Source of the DNA: an uncultured Ignavibacteria bacterium
GTDB lineage: Bacteria > Bacteroidota > Ignavibacteria > Kapaibacteriales > Kapaibacteriaceae
DNA length: 64,000 bases
NCBI GenBank assembly: GCA_903939735.1
Contig: CAJAIA010000035.1
Coordinates: 1-64,000, forward strand
Direction of reading: 5' to 3'
The number at the start of each line of letters is the position of its first letter. Position 1 is the stretch's first letter. This document shows positions 34,763 through 45,462 of the stretch, piece by piece. The position numbers were made by a program, and so were the translations under genes. Under the pieces are notes generated by a model. That model worked only from the letters and a program-made list of their open reading frames with translations, did not search any database and was not told where the DNA came from.

Positions 34763-36073
34763 ATGAAATCTCCACGCGATGTGTTGCGGTTCTGGATTCC
34801 GCTGAGTCTGACATGGATGATGATGTCCATCGAGGGACCAATCCTTACCTCTGCCATTGCCCGACTGCCCTTCGATGCCGTTAACCTTGCGGCCTACGGC
34901 GTGGCATTGGCCCTTGCCATGCTCATCGAGTCACCCGTCATCCAGCTCCTCTCTACGTCGGTTGCTCTGGCACGTGATGCCGCATCGATGGACATGCTCA
35001 GGCGATTCACTCGGCGTGTTAATATCGGCGTCACACTCGGTATGATCCTCGTGACGATTCCGCCGGTGTACGACGTGTTAGCCTTGTATGTGATCGATCT
35101 GCCCCTTGAAGTGGAGGCAGCCATGTATTGGGGCTTGGTATGCTTGATTCCATGGCCAGGGGCAATTGGATACCGCCGATTCTATCAGGGTATTATGATT
35201 CGGCATGGCTTTACGCGACAAGTAGCGTACGGCACAGTGATGCGCCTCGTGACCATCGTCGTTGTCGGCCTCATCCTGTTGATGGTCGGCACGATTCCAG
35301 GCGTGATCGTCGGAACCGTTACCCTAACCACGGCGGTGATCCTTGAAGCAATGGCAACGCGGTACATGGCGCGCGAGGCCATTAAAGCCTATGCGCATCA
35401 GCCACCGTCGAGTCAGCCCCCTGCCACAATGCGCGAGATCACAAAGTTCTGGCTACCCCTTGCTGCGACCTCTGCGATCGGCTTCGTGGTCACGCCGATG
35501 CTCGCAACGTTCATGAGCCGGATGCCCAACGCGATTGAGTCGCTGGCTGTTCTGCCGGTGGTAGACTCGTTCGTGTTCTTCTTCCGAAGCTTTGGATTCT
35601 CGTACCAAGAAGTTGGTGTGGCCTTGATCGGACAGCGATTTGAGGGGTATGCGGTGGTGCGTCGTGTGGGTGTGTGGATCATGCTCGCGACAACGGCTGC
35701 CCTGGTGGCAATCGCCTTTACGCCTCTGTTGGATGTGCTCTTCGAGGTTGCCTACGGACTCAATCCGTTGCTCACAGGGTTCGCAATACCCCCAACAATG
35801 GTGTTGATTGTCCTGCCGAGTCTTGCAGTTGCCTATTCTCTGCACCGCTCCGTGCTGATTTCTGCACGTCAGAATGTGAAGGTTGCCATCTCAACAGCCC
35901 TTGAGGTTTCGGGGATTGCGCTTGTGATGGTGATCCTTGTTTCAACCACGTCGCTGCAGGGGGCGATGGCGGCTGCCACCGCAATGGCTGTGGGCCGGAT
36001 TGGGTCCACTGTCTATCTCTGGGTGACAGCCCGCAAAGCACTGCGTTCGCAGCCGTCCGTTCGGTATCTTTGA
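34763..36073 (+). CDS. MOP-superfamily multidrug/polysaccharide-type transporter
   Basis: A 436-residue integral membrane protein with about 12 hydrophobic segments in two homologous halves (residues 1-210 and 225-430), the hallmark of the MATE/ANKH/flippase superfamily. The N-terminus is [20 protein letters not shown] and the second half opens [17 protein letters not shown], an internal repeat of the same start. The closest feel is to ANKH-like or MATE efflux proteins; substrate is unknown. The start follows the divergent PH-like gene by 17 nt. The stop TGA is embedded in the promoter box of the next gene. Confidence 0.82.
   Translation: MKSPRDVLRFWIPLSLTWMMMSIEGPILTSAIARLPFDAVNLAAYGVALALAMLIESPVIQLLSTSVALARDAASMDMLRRFTRRVNIGVTLGMILVTIPPVYDVLALYVIDLPLEVEAAMYWGLVCLIPWPGAIGYRRFYQGIMIRHGFTRQVAYGTVMRLVTIVVVGLILLMVGTIPGVIVGTVTLTTAVILEAMATRYMAREAIKAYAHQPPSSQPPATMREITKFWLPLAATSAIGFVVTPMLATFMSRMPNAIESLAVLPVVDSFVFFFRSFGFSYQEVGVALIGQRFEGYAVVRRVGVWIMLATTAALVAIAFTPLLDVLFEVAYGLNPLLTGFAIPPTMVLIVLPSLAVAYSLHRSVLISARQNVKVAISTALEVSGIALVMVILVSTTSLQGAMAAATAMAVGRIGSTVYLWVTARKALRSQPSVRYL
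36065..36072 (+). promoter_or_regulatory. -7 promoter box TATCTTTG overlapping an upstream stop codon
   Basis: A perfect TAnnTTTG box ending 6 nt before the ABC ATPase ATG at 36079. Its last two bases belong to the TGA stop (36071-36073) of the upstream transporter gene. Confidence 0.58.
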
Positions 36074-36078
36074 CCCGT

Positions 36079-37872
36079 ATGAATCCACTTCTTGAGGTTC
36101 GCAACCTCGTTACCGAATTCCGCTCCGACGTCTACAACGTCAAAGCGGTAAACGACGTCTCCTTCACGGTGCATAAGGGCCGCACTCTCGGCATTGTCGG
36201 AGAGTCTGGATCCGGCAAGTCCGTGACGAGTCTGAGTGTGATGCGGCTGATCCAAACGCCCCCTGGCAAGATCACCGGTGGACAGGCATTGTTCCATGAG
36301 AAGGATGGATCGGTAACCGATCTGTTGACGCTCCCTGAGGAGAAGATGCGATCCTACCGTGGCAACAAGATTGCCATGATCTTTCAGGAGCCGATGACGT
36401 CGCTCAACCCGGTCTTCACCTGCGGCGATCAGATCATTGAAGCAATACGACTCCACCAACAGGTGAGTAAGGAAGAAGCTCGTACTCGTGCGCTGCACTT
36501 GCTCAACGAGGTGAAGCTTCCGCGCCCTGAACAGATGATGACGTCGTATCCGCACCAGCTTTCGGGCGGACAGAAGCAGCGCGTGATGATTGCAATGGCA
36601 ATGTCGTGCAATCCAGCGCTATTGATTGCCGACGAGCCAACGACAGCGCTTGATGTAACAGTGCAGGCAACAATTCTCGACTTGATGCGCGGCCTGCAGA
36701 AGAAGCATGACATGTCGATGATGTTCATCACGCACGACCTTGGTGTGATCGCAGAGATCGCTGATGACGTGATCGTGATGTACAAGGGCAAGATCGTCGA
36801 GGCAGGTCCCGTGCTGCAAATCTTTGAAGATCCGCAACACCCGTACACGAAGGGCTTGCTCGCATGCCGTCCACGCCTTGACACGAAGCTCAAAGTGCTT
36901 CCAACGGTGCGCGACTTCATGGAGGAATCGGAGTCGGGCGAAATCACGATTAAGACAACCGAGCGCGTCGATACACTTGTGCACGAACTATCGTTCAGTG
37001 CGGAAGAAATCGCTGCACGCACAGCAGCGCTTGCGGCAACAAAGCCGCTCCTTGATGTACAAAACCTCGAAGTTCACTTCCCGATCAAGACCGGTTTGCT
37101 CGGTCGGACCACCGGATACGTTAAAGCCGTCGATGGAATATCCTTCGATGTAAAGCCGGGCGAGACATTGGGTCTGGTAGGCGAGTCGGGTTGCGGTAAG
37201 ACCACCACTGGACGTGCTATTCTTCGCCTTGTCGAACCAACGGGCGGTACTGTGCACTTCGACGGACGTGATGTGCGTGCTCTCGGAGCAAGCGACCTCA
37301 AGCACATGCGGAAGGATTTTCAGATCATCTTCCAAGATCCCTACTCATCACTCAATCCGCGGTTGAGTGTCGGAAGTGCGATCATGGAAGTACTCACCGT
37401 TCATGGAATCGGTGCCAACGACGCTGAACGTAAGGAGCATGTGCTCTACTTGCTCGATAAGGTCAACCTCCTCCCGCGACACTTCTCAAACTATCCGCAT
37501 GAGTTTTCCGGCGGACAGCGTCAGCGTATCTGTATCGCACGTGCGCTGGCATTGAAGCCGAAGCTCTTGATCTGCGATGAAAGCGTGAGTGCGCTCGACG
37601 TATCGGTGCAGGCGCAAGTGCTCAACCTGCTCGTGAACCTGCGAGATGAGTTCAATCTGACCTACATCTTCATTTCGCACGATCTCTCTGTTGTGAAGTT
37701 CATCAGCGATCGCATTGCTGTGATGAATGCCGGCAAGATTGTCGAAATGAATGCCTCACATGCACTCTACGATGCTCCACAGGATGCGTACACGCGTCGC
37801 TTGATTGATGCAATCCCAACAGGCACGCTCGACGTCATCAAGCGTCGTATGCAGGAGCCACACGCCTCATGA
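36079..37872 (+). CDS. Double-ATPase peptide ABC transporter protein (DppD-DppF fusion type)
   Basis: A 597-residue protein with two ABC ATPase domains in one chain, of the dipeptide/oligopeptide class. Domain 1 (about 1-260) has [33 protein letters not shown] and [16 protein letters not shown]. Domain 2 (about 315-590) has [32 protein letters not shown] and [16 protein letters not shown]. The linker near 270-320 contains the oligopeptide-type C-terminal segment of domain 1. No substrate-binding or permease genes are adjacent, so the importer is split. The gene overlaps the next by 4 nt (ATGA), so the two ATPase genes are coupled. ATG 36079 follows a TAnnTTTG box by 6 nt. Confidence 0.93.
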   Translation: MNPLLEVRNLVTEFRSDVYNVKAVNDVSFTVHKGRTLGIVGESGSGKSVTSLSVMRLIQTPPGKITGGQALFHEKDGSVTDLLTLPEEKMRSYRGNKIAMIFQEPMTSLNPVFTCGDQIIEAIRLHQQVSKEEARTRALHLLNEVKLPRPEQMMTSYPHQLSGGQKQRVMIAMAMSCNPALLIADEPTTALDVTVQATILDLMRGLQKKHDMSMMFITHDLGVIAEIADDVIVMYKGKIVEAGPVLQIFEDPQHPYTKGLLACRPRLDTKLKVLPTVRDFMEESESGEITIKTTERVDTLVHELSFSAEEIAARTAALAATKPLLDVQNLEVHFPIKTGLLGRTTGYVKAVDGISFDVKPGETLGLVGESGCGKTTTGRAILRLVEPTGGTVHFDGRDVRALGASDLKHMRKDFQIIFQDPYSSLNPRLSVGSAIMEVLTVHGIGANDAERKEHVLYLLDKVNLLPRHFSNYPHEFSGGQRQRICIARALALKPKLLICDESVSALDVSVQAQVLNLLVNLRDEFNLTYIFISHDLSVVKFISDRIAVMNAGKIVEMNASHALYDAPQDAYTRRLIDAIPTGTLDVIKRRMQEPHAS

Positions 37873-38663
37873 TCGAACTCCGCGGACTCCGTAAGGCGTT
37901 TGGAACAAAGGTTGTTCTCAATGGCGTCGATCTTGCAATTCCCAACGGGAAGACAACCTGTGTGATTGGACGCTCGGGCTGTGGTAAAAGCGTGCTCTTG
38001 AAGCATATCGTGGGTCTGCTCACAGCCGACGACGGAACTGTGCAGATCGACGGACATGATGTTTCGAAGCTCTCGAAGAAGGAAATGTTCTCGTTGCGCC
38101 GTCGCATCGGCTATGTGTTTCAAGGTGCAGCGCTGTTCGACTCGCTTACCGTGTATGAAAACGTCATCATCGGTTTGGTCGAGCATGGTGAGGAAGACGA
38201 AGAACTGCTCCAGGCCGAGGGACGTCGTGTTCTGAGCGCCGTGGGCCTTGTACCCGACCCTTCGACAACATCTCCAGAGGTGTTCGAACGCGAGTTCGCA
38301 AGCCTCGCATCAAAGAAGCCAAGCGACCTTTCGGGAGGAATGAAAAAGCGTGTTGGCGTTGCACGCGCACTGGTGGGTAAACCGTCGTACATCTTTTACG
38401 ACGAACCAACTACCGGACTCGACCCAGTGACATCACAGCAGATCGACGATCTCGTAGGATATGTTGCTGAAACGCAGGGCGTAACATCGGTCGTGATCAC
38501 CCACGACATGTTTAGCGTGTACAACATCGCCGACTACGTCATCATGCTCGATGGTGGACGTGTTCAGTTCGCTGGCACTGTCGCCGAGCTACGATCAACA
38601 ACCGATCCAGTGGTTGTTGAATTTCTGGATCGCTTTGATCCTAAGGTGTACATCAAGGTGTAA
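37869..38663 (+). CDS. MlaF-like ABC ATPase
   Basis: A 264-residue ATPase of the MlaF/Ttg2A group that drives phospholipid trafficking between the membranes. Walker A is [18 protein letters not shown], whose GCGKSVL reading is characteristic of the Mla class. The signature is [15 protein letters not shown] and Walker B is [20 protein letters not shown]. MlaE and the MCE protein MlaD are absent here and must lie elsewhere. Overlapping start and stop (ATGA) with the peptide-type double ATPase is odd because the two classes have different permeases. Confidence 0.92.
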   Translation: MIELRGLRKAFGTKVVLNGVDLAIPNGKTTCVIGRSGCGKSVLLKHIVGLLTADDGTVQIDGHDVSKLSKKEMFSLRRRIGYVFQGAALFDSLTVYENVIIGLVEHGEEDEELLQAEGRRVLSAVGLVPDPSTTSPEVFEREFASLASKKPSDLSGGMKKRVGVARALVGKPSYIFYDEPTTGLDPVTSQQIDDLVGYVAETQGVTSVVITHDMFSVYNIADYVIMLDGGRVQFAGTVAELRSTTDPVVVEFLDRFDPKVYIKV

Positions 38664-38698
38664 CTCTTGATGGTACCGCGTCATCTTTACCGTTCCCA

Positions 38699-41600
38699 AT
38701 GTCTCTACTGAATACCAACGTGTTTCATCGACTTCGCATCAGCGTTCCCAGTGTGCTGCTCGCAATAGCTTGCATCATGTTGCTTGGGATACCTGAAGCA
38801 CATGCGCAGATGACCATGACTCCAGCAACAATTCCTGGTGTCGGTTCGCATGTCGATTACAGCGCGTACCCGCAACTCCGTGTGCGATTCCGCGCAACGA
38901 GGGCTGGTCAACCAGTTACCCTCTCCGCAAAGGATGTGTTCGTCCTCGAAGTCAATCGCTACATCCGGATCGACTCGCTCACGCAGGAAGCACCCGGACT
39001 CTACACGGCGCGCTACTCAACCTCTTCGTTTGGAGAAGCGGAAACATCGTCGATGTACGGGATTTCTAATGGCGATGTTGGTACAATCACGGTGCCGCTG
39101 AGTGGGTTTACCGCTACCCGTGGTGCGAGTGTGATTCTGCTTGATAGCACGTTCCGCCGGGTTCCATACTTCATTGATTACGGCGATGTCGCTGTTGGCA
39201 CGGAGAAGCTCATCAAGCTGAACGTCAAGGCGATGGGTTCAACGAAGGACGCACGTGGCGTCGAACGCAATGTGCGCATCGATACAATCAAGAGTGCGTC
39301 GTCGAACTTCCGCGTGGTATGGAAGGGTACGTATGGCACAAAGCCGCCTCCAACGACAATCGAGCCAGGCGGCGATTATCGTCTCGACCTGATCTGTTCG
39401 CCGAAAACAAGCGGTGCAATCAGCGATGTGCTGACAGTCGTGTATGAAGGGGGCTCGACCTTTAACGTGATGGTGTTTGCCAACACCCCGTCGTATCAAC
39501 CAATTCCCGTGCTTCGCGTACTCACGCCAAACGGTGGCGAAAACGTTACGCCATGTCAGCAAGTCCCGATCCGATGGAAGGGAGCCATTCAAGGCTTCTA
39601 TGCGCACGTAGAGTTTAGTCCTGACAACGGCAAAACGTGGAACCTGATTGATTCAACGACTGATTCATCAATCGTGTGGACAGTTCCGAATACCTACACG
39701 TCGAACGCACGCATTCGTGTGTATCAAAAGCAGGGAGCCAGCGGAGCTCGTTGGCTTCGCGGTGAGCGGTCGCCAGCAACGAACCTCACATTCAGTGCAG
39801 ATGGACGCTATCTCGCTGTGAGCTATGAGTCCGGACTGATTCTTGAGTATGACGTTGTTACAGGTTCTGTTGCGAACACCTTCGTTACCGAAGGCGCCGT
39901 AGCACCAGTGACGAAGATCAGCCGTTTGACGTATCTCGGATCTACGCGCAACATTGCTGCCGTGTTAGATCGTGCTGCGCCTCAACGTGATCAACTCCAG
40001 ATCTTCAATGCTGGTGGTGCAACACCGATTGCGCGCGCAGACATTGACATGCCAAATGTGATCGAAGTTGGTTCGAGTACAACGGGCGACCGTGTTCTGG
40101 TTGTTGGTGCTCCTGCTGGTCGTGTTCGCTGTTACGATGCAGCAACGCTAACGGAAGATCAATCAATCATCCTCTCGGCACCATCGTCTGCGGCAACGTT
40201 TGCCGATGGTGTACTCACGGTTGCGTTGATTGATGGAGATATCGTACGGTACAACACAACCACACGTACGGAACTCTCTCGGTATCGCACAAACCTTGCA
40301 CGCAATGCAGGGCCTGCACCATATACGGTTGCATCAACGTCCACGGCTGGTCTTGTCGTCATCGGCGGAGCAGCCAATCTTGGTCCAGGTGGCAGCGCAG
40401 ATCCAGGCAAGGGCAACGGTCCGATGGAGCAGCGCACGCTGATCTACGACACCAAACAGGATGCGCTGATTCGTGTTGCGTATCGTGAAGGACTTAACAC
40501 TGTTGGACTGACCTTTAACCAGAGTGAGACATTCCTCACGATGGGCTTCGAGGGTCAGCCCCAGATTCGTCAGTACGACATCGTCAATCGTCAAATCGCA
40601 GGTCCGATCCTCGGCATGCCGGGCCACAGCAACATCCTTCGCGACATCGAGTATGGTCCGGATGGATCAACACTCGCTTCGTGTTCAAGAGATCAAGTCG
40701 ATAACGTTCTCCTGCGTCGCATCATTTCGCCAGAGGAAGATCGCAGCGATACCACGTTCCGCATCGTGCCACTCGATATGCAGATTCGTGAGATCTCTGT
40801 CGGACGTCACTATATCGGAACACGTGTTGATACGATCATCTCGGCGACCATTTGTAATACAGGCGTTGTTCCGGCTGTGTTTACATACGGTACGTTGTTC
40901 CGCAACAACTGGCTAACGCTTCTCGACCCAATTGAAAACGACACAGTTCTTCCGGGTGCATGCCTCGGTTTGCGCTTCCGTGCCGTCCCGCTTGATACCG
41001 GACGCCTCGTCGATACGCTTGAGATTCAGGCATGCGAAACACGCTTCCGCATACCGTTCTTCATCACCAGCGTCGATCGCGCGCTCACGTTGTCGGGCGA
41101 TGAGACAGACTTTGGTGAAGTATGTGTAGCAGATACCGGACGTCGTTCGATTGCGATCGTACGGAATGACGATCCTATTCCGGTGGTGATCGATGGCATC
41201 ACGATGCGCAAGGGCACGCAAACACAGTTTCGTATTCGCGGTATAACGCCAGGCACAACTCTCGCACCTGGTGCAACACAGCAGATCGAGTTGCTCTTCA
41301 CACCACGTCGCTTGGGTAACGATACCGATGATGTTGTGATCTCGTACGCGGGACAAACCAACGTTACGCGTAGGATCCGCGTGTATGGATATGGCGCCGG
41401 TGCGGACATTGCGATTAGTCACCCAACACTTGCATTCATTCCTGAGGTCACCGAGCGTACCGTGACGCTTGGCAATCGCTCTGCAAACGCCGTCACGTTG
41501 AACGCAGCTTCGCTGCCGAATGGTGCGCCGTTTGTGTTGCTCACGCCATTGCCGCTTACAATTCCATCGGGTGATTCGGTACAGCTTCGCATCCAGTATA

Positions 41601-42379
41601 CAGGCGGCGCAATCCGTCAGACGGATCGTATGGACTTTGCCTTTGTGCCGTGCGCTTCGTCGGTTGGAATTCGTCTTGCAGCGTACACTGGATCAGCGCT
41701 TGTGCGCGCGCCGCGTGTTTCGGCAGACCCTCGTGGTTCGGTTGCAATTGAACTTCGTGCATCTCTCGGAGAGAACGTTACCTACAATGGACTTCGTCCG
41801 TTCGAAGGCACACTGATAGTGAATCCACGACTCTTCCTTGCGCAAGCGATTGAGAGTCCGGCCGGCAGTGCAGATATCATCTCACAAGAAGTCGTCAATG
41901 ATCAGCGTTTGATTCGTTTCCGTATTACCGGAAACTTCCAGCGCGATACCGTGCTTGCACGTCTTATCGGACCAGCCGGACTAGCCGAGATTGACTCTTC
42001 GGTGCTTGCCTTCGACACCACCGCTGCAGCCTTTGGTTCCGCCGTGGCCGTCCGCTACGAGTCGGGTCTGTTGAAGATCGACAACCCGGATCCTACCCGA
42101 CGGATTCTCCATCCTTCGCCGTTTGTTCGCGTTCGAGTGCTCCCAAATCCAATTGTGGATCGTGCAGCACTCGAGTTGATCGCCGATGAGCACATGACAC
42201 TTGATGTTGTTGTAACGACAACGCAGGGTGATGTTGTCCAGCGTGAGATCGTCACAGTGCCTTCGGCTGGCACATATCACATGCAACTCACAACGCAGAG
42301 TCTTGGTGCCGGCGTGTACAACGTCGTTGTGCGCTCAGCAGGGCACACAACCACAACCCGCATGGTGGTGGTACGATGA
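38699..42379 (+). CDS. Large T9SS-secreted beta-propeller/ASPM-SPD2-Hydin-like protein
   Basis: A 1226-residue surface or secreted protein. Signal peptide: hydrophobic VPSVLLAIACIMLLGIPEA, cleaved near AHAQ. The N-terminal 260 residues are beta-rich. A domain beginning LRVLTPNGGENVTPCQQVPI near residue 278 is the NGGE-type beta domain seen in many T9SS cargoes. Residues about 355-680 form a WD40/YVTN-like propeller (LTFSADGRYLAVSYESGLIL). Residues about 690-1060 contain two or three choice-of-anchor-D-like sandwiches (IDGITMRKGTQTQFRI). The C-terminal 80 residues (VRVLPNPIVDRAALEL ... GAGVYNVVV) are a T9SS type A sorting domain. It overlaps the next gene by 4 nt, so the pair is coupled. No catalytic motif found. 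Confidence 0.88.
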   Translation: MSLLNTNVFHRLRISVPSVLLAIACIMLLGIPEAHAQMTMTPATIPGVGSHVDYSAYPQLRVRFRATRAGQPVTLSAKDVFVLEVNRYIRIDSLTQEAPGLYTARYSTSSFGEAETSSMYGISNGDVGTITVPLSGFTATRGASVILLDSTFRRVPYFIDYGDVAVGTEKLIKLNVKAMGSTKDARGVERNVRIDTIKSASSNFRVVWKGTYGTKPPPTTIEPGGDYRLDLICSPKTSGAISDVLTVVYEGGSTFNVMVFANTPSYQPIPVLRVLTPNGGENVTPCQQVPIRWKGAIQGFYAHVEFSPDNGKTWNLIDSTTDSSIVWTVPNTYTSNARIRVYQKQGASGARWLRGERSPATNLTFSADGRYLAVSYESGLILEYDVVTGSVANTFVTEGAVAPVTKISRLTYLGSTRNIAAVLDRAAPQRDQLQIFNAGGATPIARADIDMPNVIEVGSSTTGDRVLVVGAPAGRVRCYDAATLTEDQSIILSAPSSAATFADGVLTVALIDGDIVRYNTTTRTELSRYRTNLARNAGPAPYTVASTSTAGLVVIGGAANLGPGGSADPGKGNGPMEQRTLIYDTKQDALIRVAYREGLNTVGLTFNQSETFLTMGFEGQPQIRQYDIVNRQIAGPILGMPGHSNILRDIEYGPDGSTLASCSRDQVDNVLLRRIISPEEDRSDTTFRIVPLDMQIREISVGRHYIGTRVDTIISATICNTGVVPAVFTYGTLFRNNWLTLLDPIENDTVLPGACLGLRFRAVPLDTGRLVDTLEIQACETRFRIPFFITSVDRALTLSGDETDFGEVCVADTGRRSIAIVRNDDPIPVVIDGITMRKGTQTQFRIRGITPGTTLAPGATQQIELLFTPRRLGNDTDDVVISYAGQTNVTRRIRVYGYGAGADIAISHPTLAFIPEVTERTVTLGNRSANAVTLNAASLPNGAPFVLLTPLPLTIPSGDSVQLRIQYTGGAIRQTDRMDFAFVPCASSVGIRLAAYTGSALVRAPRVSADPRGSVAIELRASLGENVTYNGLRPFEGTLIVNPRLFLAQAIESPAGSADIISQEVVNDQRLIRFRITGNFQRDTVLARLIGPAGLAEIDSSVLAFDTTAAAFGSAVAVRYESGLLKIDNPDPTRRILHPSPFVRVRVLPNPIVDRAALELIADEHMTLDVVVTTTQGDVVQREIVTVPSAGTYHMQLTTQSLGAGVYNVVVRSAGHTTTTRMVVVR

Positions 42380-44280
42380 AGACAACACTTGCAGCGCTCG
42401 TTTCACTGATGAGCATCAGTACATCCGTGCTCGCGCAATCGGATACGTCGTTGTTGCCACTGCGACTCTTCGGAGGTATCGAGGCAGGACTCTCGCTCCA
42501 TGATGGTTCGATGCGCCGTATCTCGGCCATCCCAAGCTGCTGTGCCGAGTTCACATCGGGCACAGGCCTCTCGTTTGCAATCGGCGGTGGCATCGAAACA
42601 CCCCTCGGATGGCGCATTGGTGACGGCCAAGTGCACCTCGGTGCGCGCATTTCGTATCAGGCTCTTGGAGCCTCGATGCGCGAAGATGAGTTCATTGGCA
42701 ACATCATCGGTGGGTCGACGGTTACCAGTGGCATTGCACGTCATGATCTTTCGATTGGTTACGCAGTTCTCGGCGTATCGCCGTATCTGTCATTTCCACT
42801 TCCAATCGAGATGCCACTCCGTGTGAACGTCGGATTTACGTCAGGCATTCCACTCGGCGCAACATTCGAGCAATCGGAAACACTTGTTGATCCTACCGCA
42901 TCCGGTTACACCTTTGCAAACGGATCGCGTACACGGAATGTTGGCAGTGGCGACATTCCAAATGCTAGCGGACTGTATGCAGCGATCACGGCTGGTGTGA
43001 GTTATGAGTATGCACTGTCGCCAACACTTGCCATCGCACCATCGATCACGTATCAGCGTGCGCTCACATCAATCGCCACAACGGTATCATGGAGCGCCCA
43101 TGCACTGCGTGCAGGCGTAGATCTGCGTGTACGTCTCGCCAAGCCAGTTCCTCCTCCGCCCCCACCTCCACCGGTTGTGCCACCACCACCTCCACCTCCG
43201 CGCATCGCCGAACTGCGCTCCGACCTCCAGATCGAAGCACCGCGAACGAACGGTGTGATCGAGTTGATTGGCTCCGACAATACAGTTTCCGCGACGGTGT
43301 ACGAAGCAGCACCTGTGCTGTTTTTCCAGGCCGGAAGTACCATGCCAGTTGATGATGCAACGTCGAAGGTCGGCATGTATCAGCAGCGCATCATCGAGGG
43401 TCTTCGCGCATATGCCGCGGAGCATCCATCGGCTCGCATTACTGTTATCGGATCAGCAGTAACAGATGAGCCAGCGCAGCTCGCGCGCGAGCGCGTTACA
43501 TGGGCAGTTGCGCAGCTCGGCCTCGATGCAATGTCGCGCATTGAGGTGCGAACAGAAGTTACCGGCGGTTTTGAGCATCCACAGCTTGCTGATGAAAAGC
43601 GCTCTGTGCGATTCCTGATTGATCGTGTACCGATGGTTGTGCCAGTAGTGCAACGCGATACGACACGCCGCACGCGTGAGGTGGCAATTCCGATTATGCA
43701 CATCCTGACGTGTGAGGCTGGACCATGCACATCGGTCGTGAGCGCAACATTTGGCGGACGTCGTGTTGACGTTCTTGGAAATGGACCTGTCTATCGCGTT
43801 CAGATTCCAACGACCAATGCCTTGCAAACCACCGAAGCACTTCGTGTTACGTGCACCGTTGTCGACAGCACGGGGGCGACGAAGACATCGACCGCGTCGG
43901 CTAACGTTACGATCGCTGCCTCGTCCACGGATCTTGCTCCTGTGCGTGTGCAGCCAACCTACCTTCAGGACGAGACAGTGCTGCTTGGCTATTGCGACTT
44001 TGATGACGATGAATTCTCGACGACGAATCCCAACGGAGTACGTCGTGTCAAGGAAGCACTTGCCGCTGGCAAGCGCATCACTCTGATTGCCAGCAGTGAT
44101 GAGTTGGGTGACACCGAATACAACGACGCACTCATGGAACGTCGTGCACGCGCGGCAATACGATTACTTCAAGCGCGTGCTGCTGATGTTACGATTGTGC
44201 GCCAGCCATCAACGGCTGAGGCGAATACGACACCAATGCAACGGATTGCAAATCGCAGTGTACGCGCAATGATCAAGTGA
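42376..44280 (+). CDS. Outer-membrane barrel with polyproline hinge and two OmpA-like domains
   Basis: A 634-residue protein. Signal peptide: MKTTLAALVSLMSISTSVLA. Residues about 30-250 have strand patterns of an outer-membrane barrel. A hinge of about 18 residues, nearly all proline (near 257-274), follows. Then comes an OmpA-like domain (about 305-420; RITVIGSAVTDEPAQLARER). A beta domain of about 130 residues with two cysteines follows, and a second OmpA-like domain (about 530-634; RITLIASSDELGDTEYNDAL). OmpA domains bind peptidoglycan; the canonical binding residues look degraded in both. Translationally coupled to the T9SS propeller protein by a 4-nt overlap, so the two may act as a pair (inference). 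Confidence 0.82.
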   Translation: MKTTLAALVSLMSISTSVLAQSDTSLLPLRLFGGIEAGLSLHDGSMRRISAIPSCCAEFTSGTGLSFAIGGGIETPLGWRIGDGQVHLGARISYQALGASMREDEFIGNIIGGSTVTSGIARHDLSIGYAVLGVSPYLSFPLPIEMPLRVNVGFTSGIPLGATFEQSETLVDPTASGYTFANGSRTRNVGSGDIPNASGLYAAITAGVSYEYALSPTLAIAPSITYQRALTSIATTVSWSAHALRAGVDLRVRLAKPVPPPPPPPPVVPPPPPPPRIAELRSDLQIEAPRTNGVIELIGSDNTVSATVYEAAPVLFFQAGSTMPVDDATSKVGMYQQRIIEGLRAYAAEHPSARITVIGSAVTDEPAQLARERVTWAVAQLGLDAMSRIEVRTEVTGGFEHPQLADEKRSVRFLIDRVPMVVPVVQRDTTRRTREVAIPIMHILTCEAGPCTSVVSATFGGRRVDVLGNGPVYRVQIPTTNALQTTEALRVTCTVVDSTGATKTSTASANVTIAASSTDLAPVRVQPTYLQDETVLLGYCDFDDDEFSTTNPNGVRRVKEALAAGKRITLIASSDELGDTEYNDALMERRARAAIRLLQARAADVTIVRQPSTAEANTTPMQRIANRSVRAMIK

Positions 44281-44286
44281 GGTAGC

Positions 44287-45462
44287 ATGCTGAACCGGTC
44301 GGATTTTCTTCTCCGCGACGACATCGTCTTCCTCAATCACGGTTCCTTTGGTGCCTGCCCGCGTCCAATCCTCGATGAGCAACGTCGATGGATTGAACGT
44401 CTCGAAGCACAGCCAGTTCTGTACTTCCGTGAGGCGATCGACAACCTGCTGCACGCGCGCAATACGCTTGCCGCATATGTTGGTGCTGAGGGTAAGGACT
44501 TGGTGTATGTCACCAACAGCACCTTTGGTGTAAACGTTACAGCACATGCGTTGTCGCATGTGTTGTCAGACGGCGATGAAATCTGCACCACAGATCATGA
44601 GTATGGCGCATGCGATCGCGCTTGGGAGCAGTACTGCGTTAGCAAGGGTGTGCGCTATGTGCGCGCCGAGATACCAATGCCAGCCCCCTCACTCGAGGAT
44701 ATCGCGGAGATTGTTTGGTCGAAGGTGACTCCACGGACAAAGGTGTTGTTCCTGAGTCATATCACCTCGCCAACAGGACTGCGCTTGCCGGTTGAAGAGC
44801 TGTGTGCTCGTGCGCGCAAGGCAGGAATCATCTCCGTGATCGACGGTTCGCATTCACCCGGCCATATCCCACTTGATCTTGGAACCCTGCAGGCTGACGT
44901 CTACACAGCGAATTGTCACAAGTGGATGTGTACGCCAAAGGGGAGTGCCTTCCTCTGGGTTGCTCCGCACCTGCAGGAGACGATCATCCCGCTTGTTGTG
45001 AGTTGGGGTGCGCGAAATCCTGTGGCAGGAGACGGGCCACTCAATGTTGAGCATGAGTTCATTGGAACCCGTGATTACAGTCCGTTCCTCAGTGTTCCAT
45101 TTGCGCTCGACCTGATGGCTCAGCAACCGTGGGATCGGGCACAGGAACATGGTCGCGGCGTAACGCAGTATGCGCACGATGCACTTGTTGCTATTCCTGG
45201 CGTGCAGTCAATGCGTGTTACCGGACATGATCCGTTGCTGCAAATGGCGACGGTGATTCTTCCAGCAGATGTGAACACAGACCACATGAAGCAGTGGTTG
45301 TATACAGAGCGAGCCATCGAGGTTGTTGTCCATCGATGGCTCAATGTTCCAATTCTTCGGTGCAGCGCGCATCTCCACACGCAGCGTCATGATATCGACG
45401 CACTTGAGCGTGCTGTGCGTGAATACCTTACAGATTCTTCGTTTCGCGGATCTTCTTTGTGA
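44287..45462 (+). CDS. Class V PLP-dependent aminotransferase (isopenicillin N epimerase-like)
   Basis: A 391-residue fold-type I PLP enzyme of the class V branch (cysteine desulfurase, isopenicillin N epimerase). It opens with FLNHGSFGACPRPILDEQRR, typical of epimerase-like members. The lysine forming the internal aldimine is in TANCHKWMCTPKGSAFLWV near residue 212, and IDGSHSPGHIPLDL near 188 precedes it. Cysteine desulfurase-specific cysteine loops are not evident, so an epimerase or lyase role on an amino acid is more likely; the substrate is unknown. It starts 6 nt after the barrel/OmpA gene and overlaps a small minus-strand gene tail to tail by 35 nt. Confidence 0.9.
   Translation: MLNRSDFLLRDDIVFLNHGSFGACPRPILDEQRRWIERLEAQPVLYFREAIDNLLHARNTLAAYVGAEGKDLVYVTNSTFGVNVTAHALSHVLSDGDEICTTDHEYGACDRAWEQYCVSKGVRYVRAEIPMPAPSLEDIAEIVWSKVTPRTKVLFLSHITSPTGLRLPVEELCARARKAGIISVIDGSHSPGHIPLDLGTLQADVYTANCHKWMCTPKGSAFLWVAPHLQETIIPLVVSWGARNPVAGDGPLNVEHEFIGTRDYSPFLSVPFALDLMAQQPWDRAQEHGRGVTQYAHDALVAIPGVQSMRVTGHDPLLQMATVILPADVNTDHMKQWLYTERAIEVVVHRWLNVPILRCSAHLHTQRHDIDALERAVREYLTDSSFRGSSL

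Noticed and set aside
43149..43200. Cytosine-rich repeat as a regulatory element
   Set aside because: It simply encodes the polyproline hinge of the barrel/OmpA protein.
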